From: Pseudomonas marginalis
GTDB taxonomy: Bacteria; Pseudomonadota; Gammaproteobacteria; Pseudomonadales; Pseudomonadaceae
DNA: 64,000 nt
Direction of reading: 5' to 3'
Assembly: GCF_900105325.1 (NCBI RefSeq)
Contig: NZ_FNSU01000003.1
Coordinates: forward strand, 310,001-374,000
Shown piece after piece: positions 34,160 to 42,779 of this stretch; position 1 is the first letter of the stretch; every line of letters begins with the position of its first letter. Below the pieces are notes generated by a model. It searched no databases, was not told where the DNA came from, and saw only the letters and a list, made by a program, of their open reading frames with translations. Position numbers and translations under genes: made by a program.

Positions 34160-34261
34160 AATTCGATAGTGATTTGGGGGGTAAACCGGCAGGGATGCCG
34201 GTTTAGCCGCCCCGCGCCATGGATGGCGCGTGGCGGCGGCCCCCCAAATCACTGTCGGATT
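34160..34261. repeat. Branched palindrome (three-way junction type)
   Basis: An outer stem of about 22 bp (34160-34181 with 34240-34261; 13 perfect pairs GTGATTTGGGGGG/CCCCCCAAATCAC, then two G-T pairs further out) encloses two hairpins: TAAACCGGCA-GGGA-TGCCGGTTTA (34182-34205), and a GCCGCC/GGCGGC stem (34206-34237) with inner CGCGCCAT-GG-ATGGCGCG. The whole could fold as a cloverleaf in RNA or as a cruciform in DNA. Confidence 0.75.
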
Positions 34262-34433
34262 ACGGGCACACCGAGCCTGGGCGAGGTGCCGAGTGGTGGG
34301 GCGAAGCGTTTTTGGTTACTTTTGGCGCTCTTCCAAAAGTGACCCGCTGTAAGAGCGGAACCCTAAGTGGCCGTTACCGCAGCAACGGATATGTACCCGG
34401 TCCAATCCAAAAAAAAGGTCGGCCCAGAGGCCG

Positions 34434-34477
34434 TCATCGGGGGCAAGTCGAATCGTCGCACCGCCCCTCCCACATTT
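34434..34477. repeat. REP-type element, single copy
   Basis: CATCGGGGGCAAGTCG and CGCCCCTCCCACATTT flank a short centre; this is the form of the GTGGGAGGGGC...TGCCCCCGATG REP family of P. fluorescens, read on the minus strand. Confidence 0.6.
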
Positions 34478-34683
34478 CCAACCGAGTACACCGGGCACAA
34501 CTCCGCTCAGCTCTAGGGCCGCCAATGCAGCCTCCAGAAAAATTGCCCCCCTCACAATCCAAAATGAAGCTTTCATGACAAAAGTTCGGTAGCTCACAGC
34601 CACTTCCGTCTTGCCTATGTAACGCGCTGGAGGCCGCCACAAGCCGCCTCCCCAGCCGTCAGCGGGACGCCAGGAGTGGGGCA

Positions 34684-35286
34684 ATGGGAACTATGGAACG
34701 TTACTCGAAAGTAGGCATGCAAGAGCTCGATCAGCGCCTGTCGAAGATCGTCGAGGCTGCGCGCAAGAAGCCGGTTTCGGTGTACCGCTACGGCGCGCCG
34801 TGGGTGTGGATCGTCTCCCAGGACGACTGGCAGGGCGCCTTGAAGGAAGTGTCCAGCTACATCCCGGCGGGGCATTCGCTGGTGTTGTTGCGCCCGCAGA
34901 TCGACGAGGTGCTCGAGCAGCATCGCGACCTGCTCCAGGCCGCGTCGGGCATGTCGATCGCGCCGCAGACCGTGGTGCAGATCCTGCTGCTGCAACTGCT
35001 GTATTCGGTGCCCAGCGAACAGCAGTTGCACGAGCAACTGAACTACAACCTGCTGTTCCGCTGGTTCGTCGGCCTGGAGCTGAACCAGAAGGTGTGGAGC
35101 ATCCACGCTTTGCAGCGCGACATCGCCAGCCTGTTGAACAACCCGCAGGCCGTGCAGTTGATCCAGACCATCATCGGTGAAGTGTTCTGTGGCGCCTTGC
35201 TGCACATGCCGGAGTTCTCCCTGAACTTCGCTTTGCTGCACACCTGGCTGGCGCGGCACAGCCATCTTTCGACCAGCAGCAATTGA
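34684..35286 (+). CDS. Phd-like N-terminus fused to DUF772 transposase-type domain (PA0691-like)
   Basis: 200 residues. The first 70 (ERYSKVGMQELDQRLSKIVE, then KKPVSVYRYGAPWVWIVS) resemble a Phd/YefM antitoxin. Residues about 93-155 (VVQILLLQLLYSVPSEQQLH, then NLLFRWFVGLEL) match DUF772, the N-terminal DNA-binding domain of IS5-type transposases. The catalytic domain is absent, so it cannot transpose and is probably a domesticated regulator or adaptor. It sits before tpsB, the place of PA0691 in P. aeruginosa, and ends 4 bases into the long frame of tpsB. Confidence 0.75.
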   Translation: MGTMERYSKVGMQELDQRLSKIVEAARKKPVSVYRYGAPWVWIVSQDDWQGALKEVSSYIPAGHSLVLLRPQIDEVLEQHRDLLQAASGMSIAPQTVVQILLLQLLYSVPSEQQLHEQLNYNLLFRWFVGLELNQKVWSIHALQRDIASLLNNPQAVQLIQTIIGEVFCGALLHMPEFSLNFALLHTWLARHSHLSTSSN

Positions 35287-35345
35287 GCAGGCCAGACGCC
35301 GTGCAATCGGCGACGGCGCAAAATCTTAGACAGTTAGGGGGCGGT

Positions 35346-36935
35346 GTGGAGCATCTGTTCAAATCAACGCTGGCGTTGTGCTGCCTGACGCTGGGCGTCC
35401 TGGCGCAACCGGTGTGGGCCGAGGAGGGTGGTGAGGCCCCGGCGCGTAAGGTGGACGTCAATGAGTACTTCGTGCGCGGCAATACCGTGCTCGATGCGGC
35501 GACGATCGAGGAGGCGGTGTACCCGTTCCTTGGCCCGCAAAAGACCCTGGACGATATCGAAGGCGCGCGCGATGCGTTGCAGAAGATCTACCAGGCGCGT
35601 GGCTACCAGTCGGTGTTTGTCGAGCTGCCGGAACAGAAGGTCGATGACGGCATCGTCTATCTGCAGGTCAGCGAAACCAAGGTCGGCCGCGTGCGTGTGG
35701 TCGGCGCCAAGCACTATTCGCCGGTGGAGATCCGCGAGGAAGTGCCGGGGCTCAAGGAAGGCGCGGTACCGGATTTCACCACGGTGCAAACCCAGTTGGC
35801 CGGGCTCAACCGCAGTGCCGGTCGGCAGGTCACGCCACTGGTCCGTGAAGGCCAGCGCCCCGGCACCATGGATGTGGATCTGCAGGTCGAGGACCAGAAC
35901 CCCTGGCACGCCAGCCTCGGCCTGAACAACGACTACAGCGCCGACACCGAAAAGCTGCGCTCGGTCGCCACCCTGGGCTACGACAACCTCTGGCAACTGG
36001 GCCACAGCATTTCCCTGACCTACTTCACCGCGCCCCAGGACACCGAGAATGCCAAGGTCTGGTCGGGCTCCTACAGTGCGCCGCTGAACGAACGCTGGAC
36101 CTTGCAGTTCTCCGGTTACCAGTCCGACAGCAACATCGCCACCATCGGCGGCAGCAACGTCTTGGGCAAGGGCCATTCCTATGGCGTATCCGCCATCTAC
36201 AGTTTGCCGGCGGCGGGCAACTGGGCCAACTCGTTCTCGTTCGGGGTGGACTTCAAGGACTTCGACGAGCAGATGAAGTTCGGCGCCAGCAGCGACCAGG
36301 TGCCGCTCAAGTACGCGCCGTTCACCCTGGGCTACAACGGCTATCGCTACACCGAGCAATCCCAACTGGGGTTGGGCTTGAACCTGGTGGTCGGCACCCG
36401 TGCATTTTTTGGCTACGGCAGCGACGCCGAAGAGTTCGATTACAAGCGCTACAAGGCCAGTGCCAGTTTTGCCGTGCTCAAGGGCGACCTGAATTACACC
36501 TATACCTTCGCCAACGATTGGCAGTCGGCCTCCAAGGGCGCTTTCCAGCTGGCCTCCGGGCCGCTGGTGTCCAACGAGCAGTATTCCGCCGGCGGCGCCA
36601 CCTCGGTGCGCGGCTACCTGGCGGCCGAGCGCACCGGGGACGAGGGCTATTTGCTCTCCCAGGAACTGCGCACGCCGTCCCTGGCCAAGTTCCTCGGCAG
36701 TTATGTGCAGGAGTGGCGCTTCTATGCGTTCGCCGAAGGCGCGCGCATGCGCCTGCACGACCCGCTGCCCGAGCAGGAAGACGAATACAGCCTGGCCAGT
36801 GTCGGCCTGGGCACCCGCGCCAGTTTGAGCAAGTGGTTGTCCGGCAGCCTGGATTGGGGTTACCCGCTGCTCGATGGACCGAACACCCAGAAACAGGACT
36901 CGCGACTGCACTTCAGTGTGCAGGCGACTTTCTGA
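35346..36935 (+). CDS. TpsB two-partner secretion transporter (ShlB/FhaC family, PdtB-like)
   Basis: 529 residues from the GTG at 35346, chosen because AGGGGG lies 4-5 bases upstream and a signal peptide follows directly (EHLFKSTLALCCLTL to PVWA); a TTG at 35283 would give a longer form. Two POTRA domains (VNEYFVRGNTVLDAATIEEA, and VGRVRVVGAKHYSPVEIREE) lead into a 16-strand-type barrel with the VRGY motif of FhaC-type proteins near residue 421. It exports a TpsA protein across the outer membrane. No TpsA is in the window; PA0690 pdtA would be the expected partner. Confidence 0.9.
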   Translation: MEHLFKSTLALCCLTLGVLAQPVWAEEGGEAPARKVDVNEYFVRGNTVLDAATIEEAVYPFLGPQKTLDDIEGARDALQKIYQARGYQSVFVELPEQKVDDGIVYLQVSETKVGRVRVVGAKHYSPVEIREEVPGLKEGAVPDFTTVQTQLAGLNRSAGRQVTPLVREGQRPGTMDVDLQVEDQNPWHASLGLNNDYSADTEKLRSVATLGYDNLWQLGHSISLTYFTAPQDTENAKVWSGSYSAPLNERWTLQFSGYQSDSNIATIGGSNVLGKGHSYGVSAIYSLPAAGNWANSFSFGVDFKDFDEQMKFGASSDQVPLKYAPFTLGYNGYRYTEQSQLGLGLNLVVGTRAFFGYGSDAEEFDYKRYKASASFAVLKGDLNYTYTFANDWQSASKGAFQLASGPLVSNEQYSAGGATSVRGYLAAERTGDEGYLLSQELRTPSLAKFLGSYVQEWRFYAFAEGARMRLHDPLPEQEDEYSLASVGLGTRASLSKWLSGSLDWGYPLLDGPNTQKQDSRLHFSVQATF

Positions 36936-36959
36936 CTTTTTCTTCCGGAGACTTCACCC

Positions 36960-38759
36960 ATGCAACGCCTATTCCTGAGCCTGTTGATCTGCCTGGGCTT
37001 CGCGCTCCCGGCCACTGCCCATGCCTGGTGGCAGGACGATTGGCACTACCGCAAACAGATTTCGGTGGACACCACCGCCCAGGGCGCCGCGATCAGCCAG
37101 GCCCTGGGCCGCACCGCACTGTTGGTGCGCCTGCACACCGGCAACTTCACCTTTGACGGGGTCAAGGACGACGGCGCCGACCTGCGCTTTGTGAGTGCCG
37201 ATGACAAGACCGTGTTCAATCACCAGATCGAAAGCTTCGACCCGCTGATGGGCATGGCGTTGATCTGGGTCGATGTGCCCAAGGTCGAAGGCGGCCAGCG
37301 CCAGGACTTCTGGATGTACTACGGCAACCAGAAGGCCCCGGCCACCGCCAATGGCCAGCTGACGTTCGATCCGAATTACACCGCGCTCTATCACTTCGAT
37401 GGCGCCAACGCGACGCCGCCACGGGACACCACGGCCTACGCCAACACCGCGTTGAACGCCACCGGCGCGAGCATCGACGGCGTGATCGGCCGCGCCTTGC
37501 AGTTCGGCGGCCAGCCGCTGCTGTTGCCGGCCAGCCCGTCGCTGCAACACGCCGCCGGCGCTGCCTTCACCTTCAGCGCCTGGCTGCGCCTGGACCAGGC
37601 CAGCGGTGAGCAAATCGTACTGGCCCGACGTGACGGTGCCCACAGCCTGTTGCTGGGCCTGAACCAGGGCTCGCCGTTTGTGGAGATCGACGGCCAGCGC
37701 GCGGTGTCGACCCAACCGCTGAACCCTGGCCAATGGCAGCACCTGGCGTTCACCGCCGAGGGCGACAAGGTCACGCTGTATGTGAATGGCCGTGAAAGCG
37801 CCACGCTCGCCGTGGCCATGCCTGGGTTCAACACGCAGCTGGCGGTCGGCGCCGACCTGCCGGAAGCCGGCAGCGCGCACCTGCCGTTCGCCGGGGCCAT
37901 GGATGAGCTGCGCCTGTCCAAGGTGGCGCGCCCGGCCGCGCTGTTGCTGGCCGATGCGAGTGCCCAGGGCGCCGAGTCGAAACTGGTGGCCTACGGCGTG
38001 GATGAAGAACAGTCCGGCTTCGGCTTCGGCAGCCTGGGCTTTTTGCTCAACGCCGTGCCGGTGGACGCCTGGGTGATCATCTTGGTGCTGGTGGCGATGA
38101 TGTTCCAGTCGTGGGTCATCATGCTGCGCAAGAACCGCCAGGTCAGCCGCCTCAGCAGTGCCAACGAAGTATTCCGCGAGCACTTCGCCCAGATCGGCAC
38201 GCGCCTGGAGATGTATGCCGACGACGCGCAGTTGGCTGAGCGCCTGACCCACTCTTCGCTGTGGCGCCTGTACCTGGTGGCGGTCAAGGAGATCCGTACC
38301 CGGCGTGCCCAGGGCGCCGACACCTCGTCGGTGTCGGCGGCGACCATCGAAGCGATCCGTTGCTCCATGGACGGCGTGCGCACCCGTGAGAACCAGGCCC
38401 TGAGTTCCAAATTGTCGACCCTGTCCAACGCCATCGCCGGCGGCCCGTACATCGGCCTGCTCGGTACGGTGCTGGGGATCATGGTGGTGTTCCTCGGCAC
38501 GGCCATGGCCGGCGACGTGAACATCAACGCCATCGCTCCGGGCATGGCGGCGGCGTTGCTGGCCACGGCCATGGGCCTGTTCGTCGCGATCCCCGCGTTG
38601 TTTGGCTACAACCGCCTGATCACGCGCAACAAGGAAGTCAGCGCCGACATGCGCGTATTCGTCGACGAGTTCATCACCCGCCTGGCGGAGATGCACGGCG
38701 AGAGCCAGCACAGTGAAACCGCGCACCGCCGCGACCATCACGCATCGGTTCCGGCCTGA
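36960..38759 (+). CDS. DUF2341-LamG-ExbB fusion protein
   Basis: 599 residues: a signal peptide (ending TAHA), a DUF2341 domain (about 25-130, with HYRKQISVD and DFWMYYGNQ), a LamG/concanavalin-like domain (about 136-330, with ALYHFDG and ELRLSKVARP), a membrane segment at about 365-385, then an ExbB/TolQ/MotA domain with two further membrane segments (GGPYIGLLGTVLGIMVVFLG near 490 and a second near 530). The ExbB part would form a proton channel with the ExbD next door; the large periplasmic part is unusual and may bind sugar or protein. It starts 24 bases after tpsB. Confidence 0.9.
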   Translation: MQRLFLSLLICLGFALPATAHAWWQDDWHYRKQISVDTTAQGAAISQALGRTALLVRLHTGNFTFDGVKDDGADLRFVSADDKTVFNHQIESFDPLMGMALIWVDVPKVEGGQRQDFWMYYGNQKAPATANGQLTFDPNYTALYHFDGANATPPRDTTAYANTALNATGASIDGVIGRALQFGGQPLLLPASPSLQHAAGAAFTFSAWLRLDQASGEQIVLARRDGAHSLLLGLNQGSPFVEIDGQRAVSTQPLNPGQWQHLAFTAEGDKVTLYVNGRESATLAVAMPGFNTQLAVGADLPEAGSAHLPFAGAMDELRLSKVARPAALLLADASAQGAESKLVAYGVDEEQSGFGFGSLGFLLNAVPVDAWVIILVLVAMMFQSWVIMLRKNRQVSRLSSANEVFREHFAQIGTRLEMYADDAQLAERLTHSSLWRLYLVAVKEIRTRRAQGADTSSVSAATIEAIRCSMDGVRTRENQALSSKLSTLSNAIAGGPYIGLLGTVLGIMVVFLGTAMAGDVNINAIAPGMAAALLATAMGLFVAIPALFGYNRLITRNKEVSADMRVFVDEFITRLAEMHGESQHSETAHRRDHHASVPA

Positions 38760-38770
38760 GGAGAATCGCC

Positions 38771-39196
38771 ATGGCTTCCGTAAATGCCTCACACGACGAT
38801 GACGATGATGCCGCCGTCGACAGCATCAACATCACGCCCCTGGTGGACGTGCTGATGGTAGTGCTGGTGATGTTTATCCTCACCGCCACCGCCCAGGTTT
38901 CGGGGATCCAGATCCACCTGCCCAAGGCCAGCGCCTCGGTGTCGCTGTCGGAGGCCAAGACCAAGGCCATCTCCGTGAATGACGGCGGCCAGGTGTTCCT
39001 CGATGCGTACCCGGTGACCCTCGGCGAACTGGAAGAACGCCTGCGCATCGAGAAAGCGCTGAACCCGGACTTCCCGGTGATCGTGCGCGGCGATGCGATG
39101 GTGCAGTACCAGAAAGTCATCGAGGTGCTCGACCTGCTGCGCCGGCTGGAGCTGTCCCAGGTCGGCCTGGTCACCGGCAAACCGAGCCAGGGCTGA
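38771..39196 (+). CDS. exbD: ExbD-family proton-channel subunit
   Basis: 141 residues. An acidic N-terminus is followed by one membrane helix (INITPLVDVLMVVLVMFIL) that carries the conserved Asp for proton transfer, and then the periplasmic ExbD domain (ASASVSLSEAKTKAISVNDG). It pairs with the ExbB domain encoded 11 bases upstream. Confidence 0.93.
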   Translation: MASVNASHDDDDDAAVDSINITPLVDVLMVVLVMFILTATAQVSGIQIHLPKASASVSLSEAKTKAISVNDGGQVFLDAYPVTLGELEERLRIEKALNPDFPVIVRGDAMVQYQKVIEVLDLLRRLELSQVGLVTGKPSQG

Positions 39197-39199
39197 GTG

Positions 39200-39904
39200 A
39201 TGACCGCACAGATCCCGATCGCGCCATTGCCGGTGAAGAACAAACCGCCGTTGCGCCCATTGAAATGGGGCGCCGGCCTGTTGCTGGGCGCCGTGGCGGC
39301 CTGGTTTCTCTGGCAGTGGGCCAATGACATGAGTGGCGTACGCCGTGAAGCGCCGAAGGTGCCGACGATTATTCCGTTGCCACCGCCGCCGCCGCCACCC
39401 CCGGAAAAACCCAAGGAGCCCGAGCCCCAGGTTGAAGAGAAAGTCCCGGAGCCGGTGCCCAGCCCTGAACCCGAAGAGGTCAAGCCGGCCGAGGAAGCAC
39501 CGCCTTCACCGAATGAAGACCTGGCCAACCCGATGCAGATCGACGGCGATGCGCAGTCCGGTAACGACGGTTTCAATATCGGCGCCGGCAAGGGCGGCGG
39601 CATGGCCGGCAGTGGCGGCGGCGGGCTGGGGACCGGCACGTACAAGCAGTACCTGGCCGGTACCTATCAGCGCCTGATGCGCGAAGACCCGGAGCTGCGC
39701 AAGAAGGCCTTTGCGATACAGATAGACCTGTGGTTGGGCGCCGACGGCCAGGTGACGAAGGCGCTGGTGGCCAAGTCCAGCGGGGATGCCGACACCGACG
39801 CGCAGATGCTGGCGCTGATCCGTGCGCCCCGCGCCGCCCAGAAACCTCCGGCGTCGCTGACGCTGCCCATGCGCCTGTCCCTCAAGGGCCGGCGTCCGGA
39901 TTGA
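39200..39904 (+). CDS. TonB-like energy transducer
   Basis: 234 residues (a GTG three bases earlier gives 235). One N-terminal membrane helix (about 23-40, GAGLLLGAVAAWFLWQW), a Pro/Glu-rich spacer (PPPPPPPPEKPKEPEPQ), a glycine-rich linker, and a C-terminal domain of TonB type (about 150-234, with FAIQIDLWLGADGQVTKALV). It should carry energy from ExbB/ExbD to an outer-membrane partner; the porin or TpsB of this locus are candidates. Confidence 0.87.
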   Translation: MTAQIPIAPLPVKNKPPLRPLKWGAGLLLGAVAAWFLWQWANDMSGVRREAPKVPTIIPLPPPPPPPPEKPKEPEPQVEEKVPEPVPSPEPEEVKPAEEAPPSPNEDLANPMQIDGDAQSGNDGFNIGAGKGGGMAGSGGGGLGTGTYKQYLAGTYQRLMREDPELRKKAFAIQIDLWLGADGQVTKALVAKSSGDADTDAQMLALIRAPRAAQKPPASLTLPMRLSLKGRRPD

Positions 39905-39951
39905 TTGCACGAAACCTCTTACCTACGGTTTTTTACAGGAGTTGCGTACAC

Positions 39952-41652
39952 ATGATTTCCCCCGTGAATCGACTGACCCTGGCGGTTGGCATGGTCATCG
40001 CGACCCTGGTCGGGCAGGCGGCGGCAGCCCCGGTTGCGCCCTCGGAAAACGTCACCATCAACCTGATCCGCCTGCTGGTGCAGCAAGGTGTGCTGACCCA
40101 GGACACCGCCAATGGGCTGATCGCCCAGGCCGAAAAGGAAGCCCAGCAGGCCCGCCAGGCCAACGCCGCGCCGGTGGTTGCCAGCGGCCCGGCGACCGCG
40201 CCTGGGGATGTGCGCGTGCAGTACGTGCCGCAGGCGGTGCGCGACCAGATCCGCGACCAGGTCAAAGCCGAAGTCATGTCCACCGCCAAGCAGGAAAACT
40301 GGGCGCAGCCCAATACGTTCCCCGACTGGATCTCGCGCATCAGCTTTGATGGCGATATTCGTCTGCGCGACGAGTCGCGCTACTTCTCGGGCAATAACAG
40401 CAACAACATCACCGATTTTGCCAAGCTCAATGACACCGGCCCATACGACGTCAACAAAAACTCCAACACCAAGTTCCCACCGCTGATCAACACCCGCGAG
40501 GACCGCGAGAACCTGTTCCGCCTGCGGGCACGCCTGGGCATGAAAGCGGTGATTTCGCCGGAATGGACCGCCGGCATTCGCATCGCCACCGGCTCCGACA
40601 ATAACCCGGTGTCCACCACCCAGACCCTGGGCGGCGGCTTCGGCAAAAAGGACATCTGGCTCGACCAGGGTTACCTGAGCTGGAAAACCACCGACTACAT
40701 GACGTTGACCGCCGGGCGCATCGGCAACCCGTTCTATTCCACCGACATGATGTATTCCAACGACCTCAACTTCGACGGCGTGGCGGCGATCTTCAACCAC
40801 AGCCTCAACAGCGAGTGGGGCCTGTTCGGTACCCTCGGCGCCTTCCCGGTGGAGTACACCTCCGACACCGCCAGCACCAATGGTATCGACAAGGAAGACA
40901 GCGACACCAAATGGCTGTTTGGCGGGCAGATCGGCGCGGATTGGAAGATCAACCGCAGCAACCGCCTCAAACTCGCCGCGGCTTACTACCAGTTCCAGGA
41001 CATCGAAGGCGAGCGCTCCAGCCCTTGCTCCACCTGGCAGGGCGCGGCAGGTTGCGACACCGACGGCACGCGCGTGGCCTTCATGCAGAAAGGCAACACG
41101 GTATTCAACCTGCGCAACAACACCACCAACCCGGCGGATCCTGCGCGCACACCCGACCCGCAGTACGTAGGCCTGGCGTCCAAGTTCGATGTGCTGGACC
41201 TCAACCTGGTCTGGGACAGCGAACTGCCCAGCGACTTCAAGCTGCGCAGCCAGGCCAACTTCATCCACAACCTGGCCTACGACAAGGGCGAGATGCTCAA
41301 GCGCAGCGAAGGCGAGATCGTCAACAACATCAACAGCAACGGCCAGTTTGAAAGTGGCGGCAATGCGCTGATGGTCTCGTTCACCCTCGGCAGCGCCCTG
41401 GAGATGCGCAAGCGCGGCGACTGGAATGTGTTGGCCGGCTACAAGTACATCCAGCCCGACGCCTTGCCCGACGGCTTCAACGACTCGTCGTTCCACCTGG
41501 GCGGCACCAACGCCAAGGGCTATTTCATTGGCGGCAACTACGGTATCGACAAGAACATCTACGCCAGTGCGCGTTGGTTGAGCGCCTCCGAAGTGTATGG
41601 CCAGCCGTTCGAAGTCGATGTGATGCAACTGGAACTCAACACGCGCTTTTGA
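39952..41652 (+). CDS. Putative outer-membrane porin
   Basis: 566 residues from the ATG at 39952 (ACAGGAG upstream; the longer frame from 39730 overlaps tonB). A signal peptide ends near GQAAAA; residues 30-110 are helical, possibly a coiled coil in the periplasm; the rest is an amphipathic beta-barrel ending in a terminal Phe (LELNTRF). It fits the 'putative porin' family. In this operon it may be the TonB-linked or surface partner. Confidence 0.85.
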   Translation: MISPVNRLTLAVGMVIATLVGQAAAAPVAPSENVTINLIRLLVQQGVLTQDTANGLIAQAEKEAQQARQANAAPVVASGPATAPGDVRVQYVPQAVRDQIRDQVKAEVMSTAKQENWAQPNTFPDWISRISFDGDIRLRDESRYFSGNNSNNITDFAKLNDTGPYDVNKNSNTKFPPLINTREDRENLFRLRARLGMKAVISPEWTAGIRIATGSDNNPVSTTQTLGGGFGKKDIWLDQGYLSWKTTDYMTLTAGRIGNPFYSTDMMYSNDLNFDGVAAIFNHSLNSEWGLFGTLGAFPVEYTSDTASTNGIDKEDSDTKWLFGGQIGADWKINRSNRLKLAAAYYQFQDIEGERSSPCSTWQGAAGCDTDGTRVAFMQKGNTVFNLRNNTTNPADPARTPDPQYVGLASKFDVLDLNLVWDSELPSDFKLRSQANFIHNLAYDKGEMLKRSEGEIVNNINSNGQFESGGNALMVSFTLGSALEMRKRGDWNVLAGYKYIQPDALPDGFNDSSFHLGGTNAKGYFIGGNYGIDKNIYASARWLSASEVYGQPFEVDVMQLELNTRF

Positions 41653-41670
41653 TGCGCAGGGAGACGCCAC

Positions 41671-42297
41671 ATGAACACACGAATCTGCGCGCTGTTACTG
41701 CTGCTGGTGAGTACCGGCGCGTCGGCCGAAGGCATGGAGGAGCGCCTGCGTACGCAACTGCGCAGCACCACCCAGCAATTGCAGGCGCTGCAAAGCGAAC
41801 AGGCCCAGGCCAGTGCCGCACGGCTGGCCGCCGAAAACCAGGCCAAACAGGCCCAGGCGCACATCAAGCAATTGACCGCCGAGCTGGAAAAGGCCCGTGG
41901 CATGGCTGAGCAACTGGCCGGCCAGCAACAGAGCCTGCACAGCCAGGCGCAGGCCCAGGTGGCGGCGAGCAACGAGCAGATCGGCAAGTTCAAGAAGGCC
42001 TATGACGAATTGCTGGTGCTGGCCAAGGGTAAAGAAGTCGAGCGCGCGCGCCTGCAGGCGGCCTTAAGCGAACGTGACACACAAGTGCAGCAATGTTCAG
42101 TCAAGAATCAACAGATGTACGGCGTGGCCCAGCAGTTGCTCGCAGCCTACGAAAAAATCGATGTGGCCGAGGTGATGAGCATTCGCCAGCCGTTCGCAAG
42201 CAGCGCACGGGTCAAGTTCGAGGAACTGGCCCAGGGTTTTGGCGACGATCTGTACAAGAGCCGTTTTGATGCGCCCCAGGCAGCCGCCAATCACTGA
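41671..42297 (+). CDS. Periplasmic coiled-coil protein
   Basis: 208 residues with a signal peptide (LLLLLVSTGASA) and a long Gln/Ala/Glu-rich coiled coil from about 22 to 140, then a globular end with one Cys. No enzyme motif. It belongs to the same operon as the porin (18 bases apart) and probably scaffolds the envelope complex; compare the PA0697/PA0698 positions. Confidence 0.75.
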   Translation: MNTRICALLLLLVSTGASAEGMEERLRTQLRSTTQQLQALQSEQAQASAARLAAENQAKQAQAHIKQLTAELEKARGMAEQLAGQQQSLHSQAQAQVAASNEQIGKFKKAYDELLVLAKGKEVERARLQAALSERDTQVQQCSVKNQQMYGVAQQLLAAYEKIDVAEVMSIRQPFASSARVKFEELAQGFGDDLYKSRFDAPQAAANH

Positions 42298-42317
42298 TAG
42301 ACAAGGAAGAGATCACC

Positions 42318-42779
42318 ATGAGCGAATTGATCACCAGCGTCACCGTCCAGAGCCTCACCGACCTGTTGCAGGGCGCCGGCTACCGGGTTAACCAGAGCGA
42401 ACAGAACGGCATCGTGCAGTTGCTCAGCGCCAGCCAGGGCATCGGCTTTGCCGTGCGCTTCGGTAACCCGGCGGCGGAGCAGGGCAGCTATGTGGACTTC
42501 ACCTACAGCTGCGCGCTGCGGGTACAGGGCGAGTTGCCCGAGGGCCTGGCCCCGGTATGGAACGCCTCGCGGCGCTTTGCACGGTTGTCGGTGCAGGGCG
42601 AGTTCCTGTTGATGGAAATGGACGTGGTGGTGGCCGGCGTTGGCGTCACGCACCTGCGCAGCCAGCTGGAATTGTGGGATCGCCTGTTGCAGGAGTTTAT
42701 CGTCTACCTGCGTGAGTACAGCCAGCAGGCCGCGCAGTTGCAGGCTGCCGCGGTGGGTGAAGAGGCGGCGGTGCTGTGA
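42318..42779 (+). CDS. YbjN-like protein
   Basis: 153 residues. The pattern TVQSLTDLLQGAGYRVNQSE, followed by a beta sheet (GIGFAVRFGNP, VDFTYSCALRV) and a final helix, fits the YbjN fold, related to type III secretion chaperones. No signal peptide, so cytoplasmic. A chaperone for a locus product is an inference. It overlaps the next start by 4 bases. Confidence 0.7.
   Translation: MSELITSVTVQSLTDLLQGAGYRVNQSEQNGIVQLLSASQGIGFAVRFGNPAAEQGSYVDFTYSCALRVQGELPEGLAPVWNASRRFARLSVQGEFLLMEMDVVVAGVGVTHLRSQLELWDRLLQEFIVYLREYSQQAAQLQAAAVGEEAAVL

Larger units (their letters stand above)
34086..34683. repeat. Host intergenic repeat-rich DNA next to the prophage
   Basis: No credible gene. It begins with short GATCTT-type repeats (34107-34132), then the branched palindrome at 34160-34261, an ACTTTTGG/CCAAAAGT inverted repeat near 34318-34341 and a REP element at 34434-34477. 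The style matches intergenic repeats common in P. fluorescens genomes. Open frames on both strands here lack ribosome sites and coding character. Confidence 0.6.

Noticed and set aside
34219..34578. Plus-strand 119-residue frame (and minus frame 34316-34684) in the repeat region
   Set aside because: Lies across palindrome and REP sequences, no ribosome site, composition like translated repeat DNA.
35364..36911. 515-residue minus-strand frame opposite tpsB
   Set aside because: Antisense shadow: GC-rich codon use keeps the opposite frame open; rich in His/Gln/Gly/Arg, no ribosome site, and the plus strand has clear POTRA and barrel motifs.
36969..38792. 607-residue minus-strand frame opposite the ExbB fusion gene
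   Set aside because: Composition of a shadow frame (many His, Arg, Gln), no start signal, and ends at the same place as the plus gene.
39919..41670. 583-residue minus-strand frame opposite the porin gene
   Set aside because: Antisense shadow of a clearly identified porin; no family features.
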